Shown here: piece after piece, positions 16,593 to 24,859 of the stretch
How the letters are laid out: every line of letters starts with the position of its first letter
How positions within the stretch are numbered: position 1 is the stretch's first letter
DNA from: Fischerella muscicola SAG 1427-1 = PCC 73103
GTDB lineage: Bacteria > Cyanobacteriota > Cyanobacteriia > Cyanobacteriales > Nostocaceae
Assembly (NCBI RefSeq): GCF_000317245.1
Contig: NZ_AJLJ01000069.1
Coordinates: 1 to 64,000, forward strand
Direction of reading: 5' to 3'
Length of the DNA stretch: 64,000 nt
The notes under the pieces: model-generated
The model's database searches: none
What the model was told of the DNA's origin: nothing
The model's input: only the letters and a program-made list of their open reading frames with translations
Translations under genes and position numbers: made by a program

Positions 16593-18344
16593 CTATTGGT
16601 TAGACGTGCCATCAGTCGGTGGATTATTGGAATTTTGATTGGGAATAGGTAGAAATGGAGTGTTAGTAGGTGTTTCGGTTGGTGTTTCGGTAGGGGTTTG
16701 TGTTGGGATATCGGTGGGTGTTTCGATGGGTGTTTCGGTGGGTATTTCTGTTGGAATATCGGTAGGGGTTTCGGTGGGTATTTCTGTTGGAATATCGGTG
16801 GGTGTTTGTGTGGGTGTAGGCTGAGGTGGGCTTTCTAATTGGATACTGAGGTTATAGTCGCTTTCAGTAATTCCTGGAGGTAGTGTTAGGTCGATCGCAT
16901 ATTTACCATTAACAGGTAATGTACCTTGATAAAAAGTGGCATTTTTAGCAGAGTTGTCAATTGGTTTTCTATCTGGGCCTAAAACTGTTAATACAACACC
17001 ACTTTCTTGCGCTAGCAACACAATTAAATTTTGCCCTCGCTGACCCCGGAATGTGTATCGGATGATTTGATTGCCTGTAATTTTACCCTCAACATTGGTT
17101 ATGCCAGATGCATCTAAAGTGAGGGTTCTACTGACAATTGTCGGCTCATTTGTCGTGGGTGTAACTGTGGGTGTGGGTGAAGTTGTAGAACCGTCAGGAA
17201 CTACTGGAGAAGGAAAAGTTTGTGTTGGTACTTCAGTTGGTTGTGCTGATGGTGTCCCACGAATAGTACGCACCAGCGCCCAAGAGCCAATTCCTGCTAT
17301 ACTCACCACGGCAATAGTAATTAATCCAACTGCCAACGGGTTATCCAAAAATGACCTACTAGCAGGTTCTGGAATTGTGTTAGCAGGTGTATTAGGTGTG
17401 GATGGTGATGCTGGATCAGGAGGACGACCAACGGGGATTGTTTGTACATTGGAGACTCCGGGGTTGGACGCACCTGCTACAGAGGCTGAAACTAGCGGTG
17501 TTTGTTGTCCACCAGATGCCAATGCTTGTGCTACTTGGGTTGCACTTTGAAAGCGATCGCTCGGCCTAAAGCTCAACATCCGATTTAAAATGTGAGTCAA
17601 GTGTGGACTCACTGTCACCCAACGTTGCCAGTTCCAAATCAAGAGATTTTCATCAAATAATTCTTGAGGTTCTTTACCACTCAGCAATACTATTGCTGTC
17701 ACTGCCAGTGCATATAAGTCACTGCTGGGGTAAGCTTGTCCTGTTTGCATTTGCTCACTGGGAGAATAACCCAATTTTCCGACATAAGTTGCTGGTACTG
17801 TCGGATTAGCAGCTTGCAATCGTGTTGCGAGTTCTTTTACTACCCCAAAGTCGATTAAGACTGGCTGATTGTCAAGATCACGCAAAATAATATTGTCTGG
17901 TGAGATATCCCGATGAATAATGCCTCGAGTGTGAATATGTTCTAGTACTGGTAACAAAGAGCGCAGCAACTGTAATACTTCTTGTTCTGTGAATGCACCA
18001 CCAACAGCTTTACGTTCATCCAGCAAAGTATGGTATGTTTTACCAGCTACATAGTCTTGCACCAAAAATAATCGTTGATCTTGTTCAAATTTTTCTCGGA
18101 ATTTTGGTATTAGAGGATGTTGCATTTGATACAAAATATTTGCTTCTCGGAGAAAAAGCTCTTGTGCCTTTTGCCAAGCAATAGGATCTGTTGTGTTAGG
18201 AATTAATTCTTTGATGGCGCAAAGTTCGTTGAAGCGTCTCTGGTCTTCTGCCAGATAGGTTCTACCAAATCCCCCTTGACCAAGAATTTGAATAATTTGA
18301 TAACGGTTTTGCAGAACAGTACCAGTTGAAATTGGTGGTTGCAT
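16593..18344 (-). CDS. Membrane-anchored serine/threonine protein kinase
   Basis: A 583-residue Hanks-type kinase. The kinase domain occupies about 12-275: glycine loop GQGGFGRTYLAED, ATP lysine in LCAIKEL, catalytic loop IHRDISPDNIIL, metal loop LIDFG and activation-segment GKLGYSPSEQ. A transmembrane helix follows at about 338-360 (AVGLITIAVVSIAGIGSWAL). Beyond it are a Pro/Thr linker, a domain of about 90 residues resembling bacterial pre-peptidase C-terminal beta-sandwiches (TLTLDASGITNVEGKI through YNLSIQLES), and a Pro/Thr/Glu-rich repeat tail. The kinase should face the cytoplasm and the sandwich the periplasm, suggesting a receptor kinase. The target is unknown. Confidence 0.9.
   Translation of the reverse strand: MQPPISTGTVLQNRYQIIQILGQGGFGRTYLAEDQRRFNELCAIKELIPNTTDPIAWQKAQELFLREANILYQMQHPLIPKFREKFEQDQRLFLVQDYVAGKTYHTLLDERKAVGGAFTEQEVLQLLRSLLPVLEHIHTRGIIHRDISPDNIILRDLDNQPVLIDFGVVKELATRLQAANPTVPATYVGKLGYSPSEQMQTGQAYPSSDLYALAVTAIVLLSGKEPQELFDENLLIWNWQRWVTVSPHLTHILNRMLSFRPSDRFQSATQVAQALASGGQQTPLVSASVAGASNPGVSNVQTIPVGRPPDPASPSTPNTPANTIPEPASRSFLDNPLAVGLITIAVVSIAGIGSWALVRTIRGTPSAQPTEVPTQTFPSPVVPDGSTTSPTPTVTPTTNEPTIVSRTLTLDASGITNVEGKITGNQIIRYTFRGQRGQNLIVLLAQESGVVLTVLGPDRKPIDNSAKNATFYQGTLPVNGKYAIDLTLPPGITESDYNLSIQLESPPQPTPTQTPTDIPTEIPTETPTDIPTEIPTETPIETPTDIPTQTPTETPTETPTNTPFLPIPNQNSNNPPTDGTSNQ
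16640..16830. repeat. In-frame tandem repeats encoding the TPTEIPTETP tail
   Basis: Degenerate 12- to 24-bp units (GGTGTTTCGGTGGG and TATTTCTGTTGGAATATCGG on the plus strand) encode alternating IPTE, TPTD and TPTE blocks at the end of the kinase. Unit number is likely to vary between strains. Confidence 0.8.
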
Positions 18345-18876
18345 CTTTTAGTTAATTGAGTGTAACGGCACTACTCGAAGGAACTCACCCGCAAAAATAA
18401 TATCCAACAGTTGTAATTTGTCAACTGCTGTAATTGTACGCATATTAAAGAAAATATTAATACACTTGCTTATAATCTATTTTCACACTCTCTTTCGGGT
18501 ACAAAATAGTAAAAAAGATAAAATAATCTCTATTTTAGTTCCCATTCTTTTGTTAGCTTCTATTCATTTCTTTTTCCTTGGTGATGGAAAACTATCTCGT
18601 AAGTCTGGTAATCTATTTATTTGCAGCTAGTATCATAGGATATCTAGACGACTATAATTAATTCATTCATAGGTGTTTTTACCATTACAAGTAAACTAGA
18701 ATAGTCTTCTCCTATCTGTAAATAGGGTGGAAAAAAGTAAAGTAGTCCGTCCAACAAATCTATATGAGACTTCAGGTTTTTAGAGCGAGTTAAAACTCTC
18801 GACTACAGGTGTGAGCTAGTAAAAGTGTGTTTACCACAAAAACAGAAAAATGAGAACCTTGTAGTTTCATGGAGGT
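18345..18876. other. Divergent intergenic region between kinase and prs
   Basis: About 530 bp, AT rich, with no convincing protein frame; an open frame at 18418-18630 has neither a ribosome-binding site nor a recognisable product. Promoters for both flanking genes should lie here, but I cannot assign them by eye. Confidence 0.45.
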
Positions 18877-18975
18877 ATGTATCAAGTTTTTATGAAAGCT
18901 TCAACAAAACTCACAAATGTTTTTCGGACTATTGCTCTTAAACAATCTAAATATCTGATGATAATATTGCCATGA
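18877..18975 (+). CDS. Possible 32-residue leader peptide overlapping prs
   Basis: A short frame starting ATGTATCAAGTTTTTATG, right after GGAGGT. It runs 32 codons and ends in a TGA that overlaps the prs start as ATGA. The ATG is too close to GGAGGT for standard spacing, but a second in-frame ATG at 18892 is 16 nt away. The product (MYQVFMKASTKLTNVF and on) has no recognised family. The stop-start overlap is what translational coupling would require. Coding status is uncertain. Confidence 0.3.
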   Translation: MYQVFMKASTKLTNVFRTIALKQSKYLMIILP

Positions 18976-19988
18976 ATGCACATCGAGGACCTGCTGTGCT
19001 AAGTACTGCAACTTTCAAACTGCCATCAACTGCAACAGGAATAGCTGAAAATAATCGCCTGCGGCTGTTTTCTGGTTCTGCTAATGTACCCTTATCTCAA
19101 GAAGTAGCTCGTTATCTAGGCATGGACTTGGGGCCAATGATCCGCAAGCGATTTGCCGATGGAGAGCTTTACATTCAAATTCAGGAATCTATTCGGGGTT
19201 GTGATGTCTATTTAATCCAACCGAGTTGTCAACCGGTAAATGATCATTTGATGGAATTACTAATCATGATTGATGCTTGTCGGCGAGCATCGGCTCGACA
19301 GGTAACAGCAGTAATTCCCTATTATGGCTATGCTCGTGCTGACAGAAAAACAGCAGGAAGAGAATCAATTACTGCCAAACTGGTTGCTAACCTCATCACT
19401 CAAGCAGGTGCAAACCGGATCTTGGCCATGGATTTGCATTCAGCACAGATACAGGGATATTTTGATATTCCCCTAGATCATGTGTATGGTTCACCAGTTA
19501 TCCTGGATTATTTAGTTAGCAAAGAACTGTCTGACATTGTGGTAGTTTCCCCGGATGTTGGCGGTGTAGCAAGGGCAAGAGCATTTGCGAAAAAGCTCAA
19601 TGATGCTCCCTTGGCAATAATTGATAAGCGTCGTCAGGCTCACAACGTCGCTGAAGTGTTGAATGTCATCGGTGATGTGAAGGGTAAAACAGCAGTGCTG
19701 GTAGATGACATGATTGATACTGGCGGCACGATTACAGAAGGAGCCAAGCTACTTCGTGAAGAAGGAGCGCGTCAGGTATATGCCTGTGCTACCCATGCAG
19801 TATTCTCCCCGCCTGCGATTGAGCGGTTGTCAAGCGGTATCTTTGAGGAAGTGATTGTCACTAATACAATTCCCATTCCAGAGAGCGATCGCTTCCCGCA
19901 ATTACAGGTGTTGTCAGTGGCAAATCTCTTAGGAGAAACAATTTGGCGGATTCATGAAGATAGCTCTGTAAGTAGTATGTTCCGCTAA
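18972..19988 (+). CDS. prs: Ribose-phosphate pyrophosphokinase
   Basis: Makes PRPP from ribose 5-phosphate and ATP, feeding purine, pyrimidine, histidine, tryptophan and NAD synthesis. The 338-residue protein has the class I motifs: LRLFSGSANVPLSQEVARYL, the flexible ATP-binding loop PYYGYARADRKTAGRESITAK, DLHSAQIQGYFDIPLDH, the catalytic PDVGGVARARAFAKKL, and the PRPP loop VLVDDMIDTGGTI. The 25-residue N-terminal extension before NRLRLFSG is normal for cyanobacteria, which supports the chosen ATG. It is monocistronic, preceded by a possible short upstream frame that overlaps its start. Confidence 0.96.
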   Translation: MNAHRGPAVLSTATFKLPSTATGIAENNRLRLFSGSANVPLSQEVARYLGMDLGPMIRKRFADGELYIQIQESIRGCDVYLIQPSCQPVNDHLMELLIMIDACRRASARQVTAVIPYYGYARADRKTAGRESITAKLVANLITQAGANRILAMDLHSAQIQGYFDIPLDHVYGSPVILDYLVSKELSDIVVVSPDVGGVARARAFAKKLNDAPLAIIDKRRQAHNVAEVLNVIGDVKGKTAVLVDDMIDTGGTITEGAKLLREEGARQVYACATHAVFSPPAIERLSSGIFEEVIVTNTIPIPESDRFPQLQVLSVANLLGETIWRIHEDSSVSSMFR

Positions 19989-20031
19989 CATCACAAATAT
20001 TGTCATCACCGTTACGGTTGTGCAAAAGACC

Positions 20032-20050
20032 GCAGGCTGGTTTTGCCTGC
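20032..20050. terminator. Hairpin after prs
   Basis: GCAGGC and GCCTGC arms around a 7-nt TGGTTTT loop, about 45 bp after the prs stop. No U-tract follows on the plus strand; on the minus strand a TCTTTTGC stretch follows. Termination in either direction is possible but unproven. Confidence 0.4.
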
Positions 20051-20084
20051 CTTCACTGAATTGATATATTTTCAGGGTGTCATC

Positions 20085-20128
20085 TTTTTACCAAATCAAC
20101 CGCGAGTTTTTACCAAATCAACCGCGAG
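20085..20128. repeat. Exact 22-bp tandem duplication
   Basis: Two adjacent identical units starting TTTTTACCAAATCAACCGCG, the second running straight into a HIP1-containing sequence. It lies between prs and the HD hydrolase gene and codes for nothing visible. Confidence 0.85.
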
Positions 20129-20284
20129 CGATCGCCACTTTTGGCTGAAAACCGGAGAGCGCAAGCCCCTAGTTTCTAACTATGGGCTTGAGTTTGTAGG
20201 CAGTTGAAATCGCCGTGAAGATTTTTGTGAGACAATCGTCAGAATCCATTAGCAAAAAATGTGTAAATTATTATACTTCTTTTT

Positions 20285-20845
20285 TTATGCTAATCTCTCC
20301 AATTCTGAAACTACCCGTTCTAATTCTTCAAAAATTGGACTAGAGCCAGTTTGGGAAAAAGCAGTTACCAATGCCCGATAATACCAAAGTGTACCTGCTT
20401 TACCTCCTTGAAAGCGTTGCCAAAGTGATTCACCCAAAATCCGATAATCCTTGAGAATCGATTGGGCATTGTGAAGTTTATCAGCAGCACTCACAAGTAG
20501 TACAGAAGGCGAAGCTGTAGGAATGTGAGCAATGTATGCTTCTTTACGTTCTCGCCACGGTGGTTTAGGTATTGTATCGGCATCAGTACAACCGTCCACA
20601 ATTGCAGTCACATTCTCACCAAAGCGACCGCGAATTTCTTCTCGTGTTGCAGCACCGCCTTGATCCTCGACAGCGTCATGCAAAAGTGCAGCGATCGCTT
20701 CATCTTCATTTGCCCCATATTCTAAGGCAATACTAGCAACACCCAATAAATCAGCTATATAAGGAACACCCGATCCTTTACGAACTTGCTTGGCGTGCAG
20801 TTGGGTAGCATAGGTAAGAGCTTCAGTAAAGTTTTCTGATAGCAT
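20285..20845 (-). CDS. HD-domain hydrolase of the SpoT/MESH1 type
   Basis: A 186-residue protein matching the ppGpp-hydrolase half of RelA/SpoT and the single-domain MESH1-like hydrolases. It has the helix HAKQVRKGSGVPYI, the HD pair in AIAALLHDAVEDQGG, FGENVTAIVDGCTDAD, and the later Asp in LLVSAADKLHNAQSIL. Where the family has the first metal-binding His (PYIxH), this protein has Asp (PYIADLLGVA), a single C-to-G difference in the codon. Asp can bind metal, so activity may be altered rather than lost. It lacks synthetase, TGS and ACT domains. Whether the substrate is ppGpp or another nucleotide is not shown by sequence. Confidence 0.85.
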   Translation of the reverse strand: MLSENFTEALTYATQLHAKQVRKGSGVPYIADLLGVASIALEYGANEDEAIAALLHDAVEDQGGAATREEIRGRFGENVTAIVDGCTDADTIPKPPWRERKEAYIAHIPTASPSVLLVSAADKLHNAQSILKDYRILGESLWQRFQGGKAGTLWYYRALVTAFSQTGSSPIFEELERVVSELERLA

Positions 20846-21361
20846 TTCAAATTAAAGAGTATTTGAATCAGATTAAACAATCAAAGAACACATGATTGTG
20901 AAAAGAAAAGGGAGGTGCAAACCATCCCTATGTGTATTTATACTTACAAAATAAATTAACATATTATTAACCAGCAGATAGATACATATCTCTATTTAGA
21001 AACAGGATAATGCTTGAGTTGAATTAAGCTAAGTGTTGAAAGACTGTGTTACTGTCGTGGATTTACCGTCCGCGACAGCTTTATTAATATGATGAATTAT
21101 TTTAATGCGATCGCTCCTTGCAAAGGTGATGCCAGCATCAATAAATGATAAGGCACTTGCTAATTTTTTGTTAACAAGTGCCTTATGTTTTAGAAGCTTC
21201 TAAAGGTGCTAAGTAACCAGACAGAAGTTTTTACACATCAGGTTTTAGGCTGGATAAGGGTTTCAGGTCGAACTTTTTGTCATTAACTTTGTCTTACTTA
21301 CCACCATGTTCATGCGCGTAACAGTACTCCTCACGACTCTGTCAACCTTACTGACCCTTAC
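20846..21361. other. Intergenic region with two hairpins
   Basis: About 515 bp without a plausible protein. It holds two inverted repeats: CTGTCGTGGA/TCCGCGACAG at 21052-21078 (one mismatch) and ATAAGGCACTTG/CAAGTGCCTTAT at 21148-21186 (12 bp perfect, 15-nt loop). Either could be a terminator or part of a small RNA. The second lies downstream of the His-rich peptide gene on the opposite strand. Confidence 0.5.
21148..21186. terminator. Perfect 12-bp stem hairpin
   Basis: ATAAGGCACTTG and CAAGTGCCTTAT arms with a 15-nt T-rich loop (TAATTTTTTG inside). It is about 175 bp past the end of the minus-strand peptide gene. There is no strong U-run directly after it on either strand, so termination is only a suggestion. 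Confidence 0.4.
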
Positions 21362-21574
21362 TTAGTACCAGCCTTTACCCCAACGTTTGTGGTGACCATA
21401 GTGGTGATGATGGTGGTGACCATGGTGATGACCACGCCAACCTTTGTAGTAACCTCCGTAGTAACCTCTGTGACCACCAACTAGATGTTGCTGTTCTTCT
21501 ACAGACACATCTGTCAGGGAATCATCTTTATCCAGATCTTTCAGTAACTCAAGATTGGTAAGTTGATCAGACAT
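21362..21574 (-). CDS. His-rich peptide with a double-glycine leader
   Basis: A 70-residue product that starts MSDQLTNLELLKDLDKDDSL; GGAGG lies about 9 nt before this ATG, so an upstream in-frame ATG is rejected. The first 34 residues are an acidic helix ending EEQQHLVGG, the pattern of leaders removed by C39-type peptidase transporters. The remaining 36 residues contain about 12 His with many Gly, Tyr and Trp: HRGYYGGYYKGW, then a run of six His inside a GHHHGH block, then GKGWY. There is no Cys for lanthionine or disulfide formation. It could be a secreted RiPP-like or metal-binding peptide. No transporter or modifying enzyme is adjacent. Confidence 0.7.
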   Translation of the reverse strand: MSDQLTNLELLKDLDKDDSLTDVSVEEQQHLVGGHRGYYGGYYKGWRGHHHGHHHHHHYGHHKRWGKGWY

Positions 21575-21862
21575 AACTAATTTCCTCCATTTCATTAATC
21601 ACCTACTACAAACGCTACTGATGATCTCAGAAACAGATTTGGCTCATCCAATTTGAAACCTTTATCATGTGTACCGTCGCTCAAATTTCAAACTATTAAA
21701 CATGAGCGGCACGCAAGAACGTTCTTACAATTCCTACGCTAAAAGAATGTTGTAGTAAATGATCAAATGATTTACATTACTTTAACAACTATTACTTTTG
21801 TTTATTGTTTTTTGAGTTTTTACTTAGACCTAGCCAGCAATGGCTGTTGAAAACCTAATTCA

Positions 21863-22693
21863 TCACTTAAACTCAGCCTTTTCAATGGTGGCGCGAAAGA
21901 ATTCAAGATAACGTTGTGTACCAAACCACCAACCCGCTTTCACTTGAGATGGAATTGTGAAACCGCCAAACTTTCGTTCTGCTTGAAATTCTACTCCAAA
22001 TGGGATATAATGCCAGCCACCATTATCTGTCTGATCTCCCCAACGTAGCAGAGAAAGCTTTAATATTTTGCCTTGAGCGTCTACAACCAGTGTTAGCGTT
22101 ACAGATTCATCGTCAATTACAAGATTTGCTTGTATAGTCTTCTCATCAATAGCTTTCCAAAGGACACCCTGTTGAGGTAACAATGCAGAAGGTAGCCAGA
22201 CAAATTCTCCTGCAAGCCTACCAACGCCAGAACGAGCAATATCTTGAGTATGAGCATTCACTAAAGGAACTAATCCCCAAAGAGAAAACCGCATTCTACC
22301 CGAACCATTACTGTAATAATCAGCACCAACTACTTGAGACAAACCACGACCGATCGCAGCTTGCCAAACAAATCCTTTGAGTACTGAAATTCTTTGTTTA
22401 GCTTGCATGGGAACCCAAGGTTTATCTTGTCCCAGCCTAAAACTACCACTCATTTCCAGAGTTACAGAAGACGCCAAAGGAGTTCCTGGTGCGATCGCAT
22501 GTAAGAAATACCGCTGCACAGGTGCTGGTAATCCTGCAATCATATCTTTTGTAAAAACATTTCCTGTAGGAAAATCTGCTAATTTTTGCCAGATTTTACT
22601 TACTTTATTGTCATTTTTAATTCTCACGACTACCAAGAACAAGAATGCGATCGCCAGTAATGCTGCAATGCTGAGTAAGATTTTTGTCAACAT
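21863..22693 (-). CDS. DUF6544-like membrane-anchored protein
   Basis: A 276-residue protein with one N-terminal transmembrane helix (ILLSIAALLAIAFLFLVVV) and a globular part with LPAPVQRYFLHAI near residue 55, LEMSGSFRLGQDKPWVPMQAKQ, FSLWGLVPLVNAHT and a C-terminal GGFTIPSQVKAGWWFGTQRY. This pattern matches the uncharacterised DUF6544/DUF6920 family, which looks like a lipid- or ligand-binding beta fold. The function is unknown. It lies between the peptide gene and the MscS channel gene and is divergent from the latter by about 145 bp. Confidence 0.75.
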   Translation of the reverse strand: MLTKILLSIAALLAIAFLFLVVVRIKNDNKVSKIWQKLADFPTGNVFTKDMIAGLPAPVQRYFLHAIAPGTPLASSVTLEMSGSFRLGQDKPWVPMQAKQRISVLKGFVWQAAIGRGLSQVVGADYYSNGSGRMRFSLWGLVPLVNAHTQDIARSGVGRLAGEFVWLPSALLPQQGVLWKAIDEKTIQANLVIDDESVTLTLVVDAQGKILKLSLLRWGDQTDNGGWHYIPFGVEFQAERKFGGFTIPSQVKAGWWFGTQRYLEFFRATIEKAEFK

Positions 22694-22837
22694 TTAGAGT
22701 TAAAACCAGTCTGAATTAATTTCCAAATTAAGAGCAAAAAATGAGAAACTTTTGAGGAAATGAACTATAGGGTTTTTTGAATGATGGAACTAAAGTTCCA
22801 TGAAACGCGATCGCAAAGTCAGTAACCCTCGGTAAAA

Positions 22838-24454
22838 ATGAGAAAAAATCGTAAGTTCCCTCACACTCGGTACTCTCAACTTATTCAGACAACTGTGATT
22901 GTATTGGTATTATTGATCAGTTTCCTGTTAGCACCTGTACAAGCACAATCTGTAAAGTATGCACCTGTTGCTGTAGATGGTAGGTTGGTTTTTAGAGTCA
23001 GCAGTAATGAACAATCGAAAGCTCAAGAACGGGCTAACTTCATAAATTCTCAATTGCAAGCAGTTGTTAAATCCGATGAAGCGCCTGATATCAAGGTTGA
23101 ACAACGCAACGATTCTCCAATTATCGTAGTTAACGGTCGGTACTTGTTAACTGTTACCCAAAACGATATAGATTCTGCTGGTACTCCCGAAGAACAAGCT
23201 AGGATTTGGGTGCAAAAAATTGAGGATGCAATCCAAAAAGCCCAAAGCGAGAGAGGCGCAGAGTTTATTCGCAATACATCAATCCTGAGTATTGTGATTG
23301 TGTTGATGGCGATCGCACTACATCGGCTATTAGGAATTGTATGGCAACTCATCCAGAACCGAGTCTCCCAAATGTTGGTTTCGGCTAACTCCTCTAGTGA
23401 TAACCAAGTCCAAAATACATCGCGTTTTCTTCTCAAAGCAATATTAATTTCGGCGCGGATACTACTTTGGGTTGGAGTCTCCCTCTACATTACGAATCTA
23501 TTTCCCCTCACCCGCGAGTGGAGTTATAACATCACCATCAGAATAATTAGCAGTCTCACCTCTCCGATTTTTTCCTTGGGACAAAAAGCCTATTCCCTCA
23601 CAGACATCTTTATTTTGATTGTCTTACTTTTGGGACTAGTGATTTTTGCTGGTGCGACAACAAATTTATTACGCTCTCGGATTTTACATCGGACACGCAT
23701 CAGTAGGGGAGCGCAAGAAGCGATCGCAATTATTTGCAAGTATGCCTTTATTAGTTTTGGTACAATCGTTTTGTTACAAATTTGGGGACTAGATCTTAGT
23801 TCTCTAACAATTGTAGCCAGTGCCTTGGGCGTGGGAATTGGTTTTGGTTTCCAAGACATTGCTAAAAACTTTGGTAGTGGAATTGTATTATTATTTGAAC
23901 GTCCCATCCAAGTCGGTGACTTCATCGAAGTGGGCGAATACATGGGGACAGTCGAATATATAGGAGCGCGGAGTGTAGTAATTCGTACACTAGATCGAAT
24001 TTCCATTATCGTCCCCAACTCTCGCTTTTTAGAGACTGAAGTCATTAACTGGAGCCATCGTAACCCTGTTTCTCGGATTCATTTACCAGTAGGCGTTGCC
24101 TATGGTTCAGACGTAAACTTGGTAAAAACAGCACTCGTGGAAGCTGCTGTACATCACCCCGAAGTTTTAAAACTACCCCAACCTCAAGTATTTTTCAAAG
24201 GTTTTGGTGAAAGCGCCATAGACTTTGAACTCCTAGTATGGATAGACAAACCTCACCAACAAACACCGATTAAAAGTGACATATATTTTCTCATCGAAGC
24301 CTCTTTGCGAAAACACAACATAGAGGTTCCCTTCCCGCAAAGAGATTTAAATATGCGTACTGGCGACTTACCCATCAAACTTTCACCAGAATTAGAACAA
24401 GCTTTGTTGCGCTTGACCAAAGAATTTAATAGAAATGGGAAATCGGTGAAGTAA
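22838..24454 (+). CDS. MscS family mechanosensitive channel with an exported N-terminal domain
   Basis: A 538-residue small-conductance mechanosensitive channel-like protein. A signal peptide (about 1-36, ending VQAQS) leads an N-terminal domain of about 100 residues outside the cytoplasmic membrane. Four hydrophobic segments follow at about 145-163, 195-220, 245-275 and 300-345. The pore helix and beta domain are typical: ALGVGIGFGFQDIAKNFGSG, then LFERPIQVGDFIEVG and VIRTLDRISIIVPNSRFLE. The C-terminal alpha-beta domain ends before the repeat tract at 24457. Its role would be release of solutes on hypo-osmotic shock, though many cyanobacterial relatives are uncharacterised. Confidence 0.92.
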   Translation: MRKNRKFPHTRYSQLIQTTVIVLVLLISFLLAPVQAQSVKYAPVAVDGRLVFRVSSNEQSKAQERANFINSQLQAVVKSDEAPDIKVEQRNDSPIIVVNGRYLLTVTQNDIDSAGTPEEQARIWVQKIEDAIQKAQSERGAEFIRNTSILSIVIVLMAIALHRLLGIVWQLIQNRVSQMLVSANSSSDNQVQNTSRFLLKAILISARILLWVGVSLYITNLFPLTREWSYNITIRIISSLTSPIFSLGQKAYSLTDIFILIVLLLGLVIFAGATTNLLRSRILHRTRISRGAQEAIAIICKYAFISFGTIVLLQIWGLDLSSLTIVASALGVGIGFGFQDIAKNFGSGIVLLFERPIQVGDFIEVGEYMGTVEYIGARSVVIRTLDRISIIVPNSRFLETEVINWSHRNPVSRIHLPVGVAYGSDVNLVKTALVEAAVHHPEVLKLPQPQVFFKGFGESAIDFELLVWIDKPHQQTPIKSDIYFLIEASLRKHNIEVPFPQRDLNMRTGDLPIKLSPELEQALLRLTKEFNRNGKSVK

Positions 24455-24859
24455 GGGCATTGGGCATCGGGCATCGGGCATCGGGCATTGGGCATTGGGC
24501 ATCGGGCATTGGGCATTGAGCATTGGGCATTGGGCTTTAAGAGTTGTCTTTCGTAAACAAGTATTTGTATTTCGCTGATGAGTCTTTGATACTCGGCGAC
24601 GAGTCTTTGATACTCGCTGACAGTGGAGAGTAAAAGACAAGGGAGAATCTATAAAAAATATTCGACCTGTCCCCCCACACTCCCCACACTCCCCACACTC
24701 CCCACTCTCCCCACTCTCCCCACACACCCCACACTCCCTTGTCCCCTTATGATCCCTGTTCCCTTTTAATCTTGACTTAAATCTTTGTGTCCTTTGTGTC
24801 CTTTGTGGTTCGTTAAATAGATATTCTGTGATTGGGAAGAGAATGACTAACTCAAACTT
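24455..24859. repeat. Intergenic block of mixed tandem repeats
   Basis: Right after the MscS stop come about ten GGGCATTG/GGGCATCG units (24457-24535). Next is a 21-bp unit repeated twice and a bit (GACGAGTCTTTGATACTCG, about 24575-24622), then a CCCCACACTCC tract (24666-24740) and the triple CTTTGTGTCCTTTGTG motif before the TPR-CHAT gene. None of it is coding. Confidence 0.85.

Noticed and set aside
16639-17550. Plus-strand frames with VGVSVGV-type repeats
   Set aside because: Antisense shadows of the kinase's Pro/Thr repeat tail and linker.
18418-18630. A 70-codon open frame before prs
   Set aside because: No ribosome-binding site and no recognisable family in AT-rich DNA.
24457-24740. 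CRISPR-like or coding interpretation of the GGGCATTGG and CCCCACAC tracts
   Set aside because: Units are 7-10 bp with no spacers, matching known short tandem repeats of cyanobacteria.
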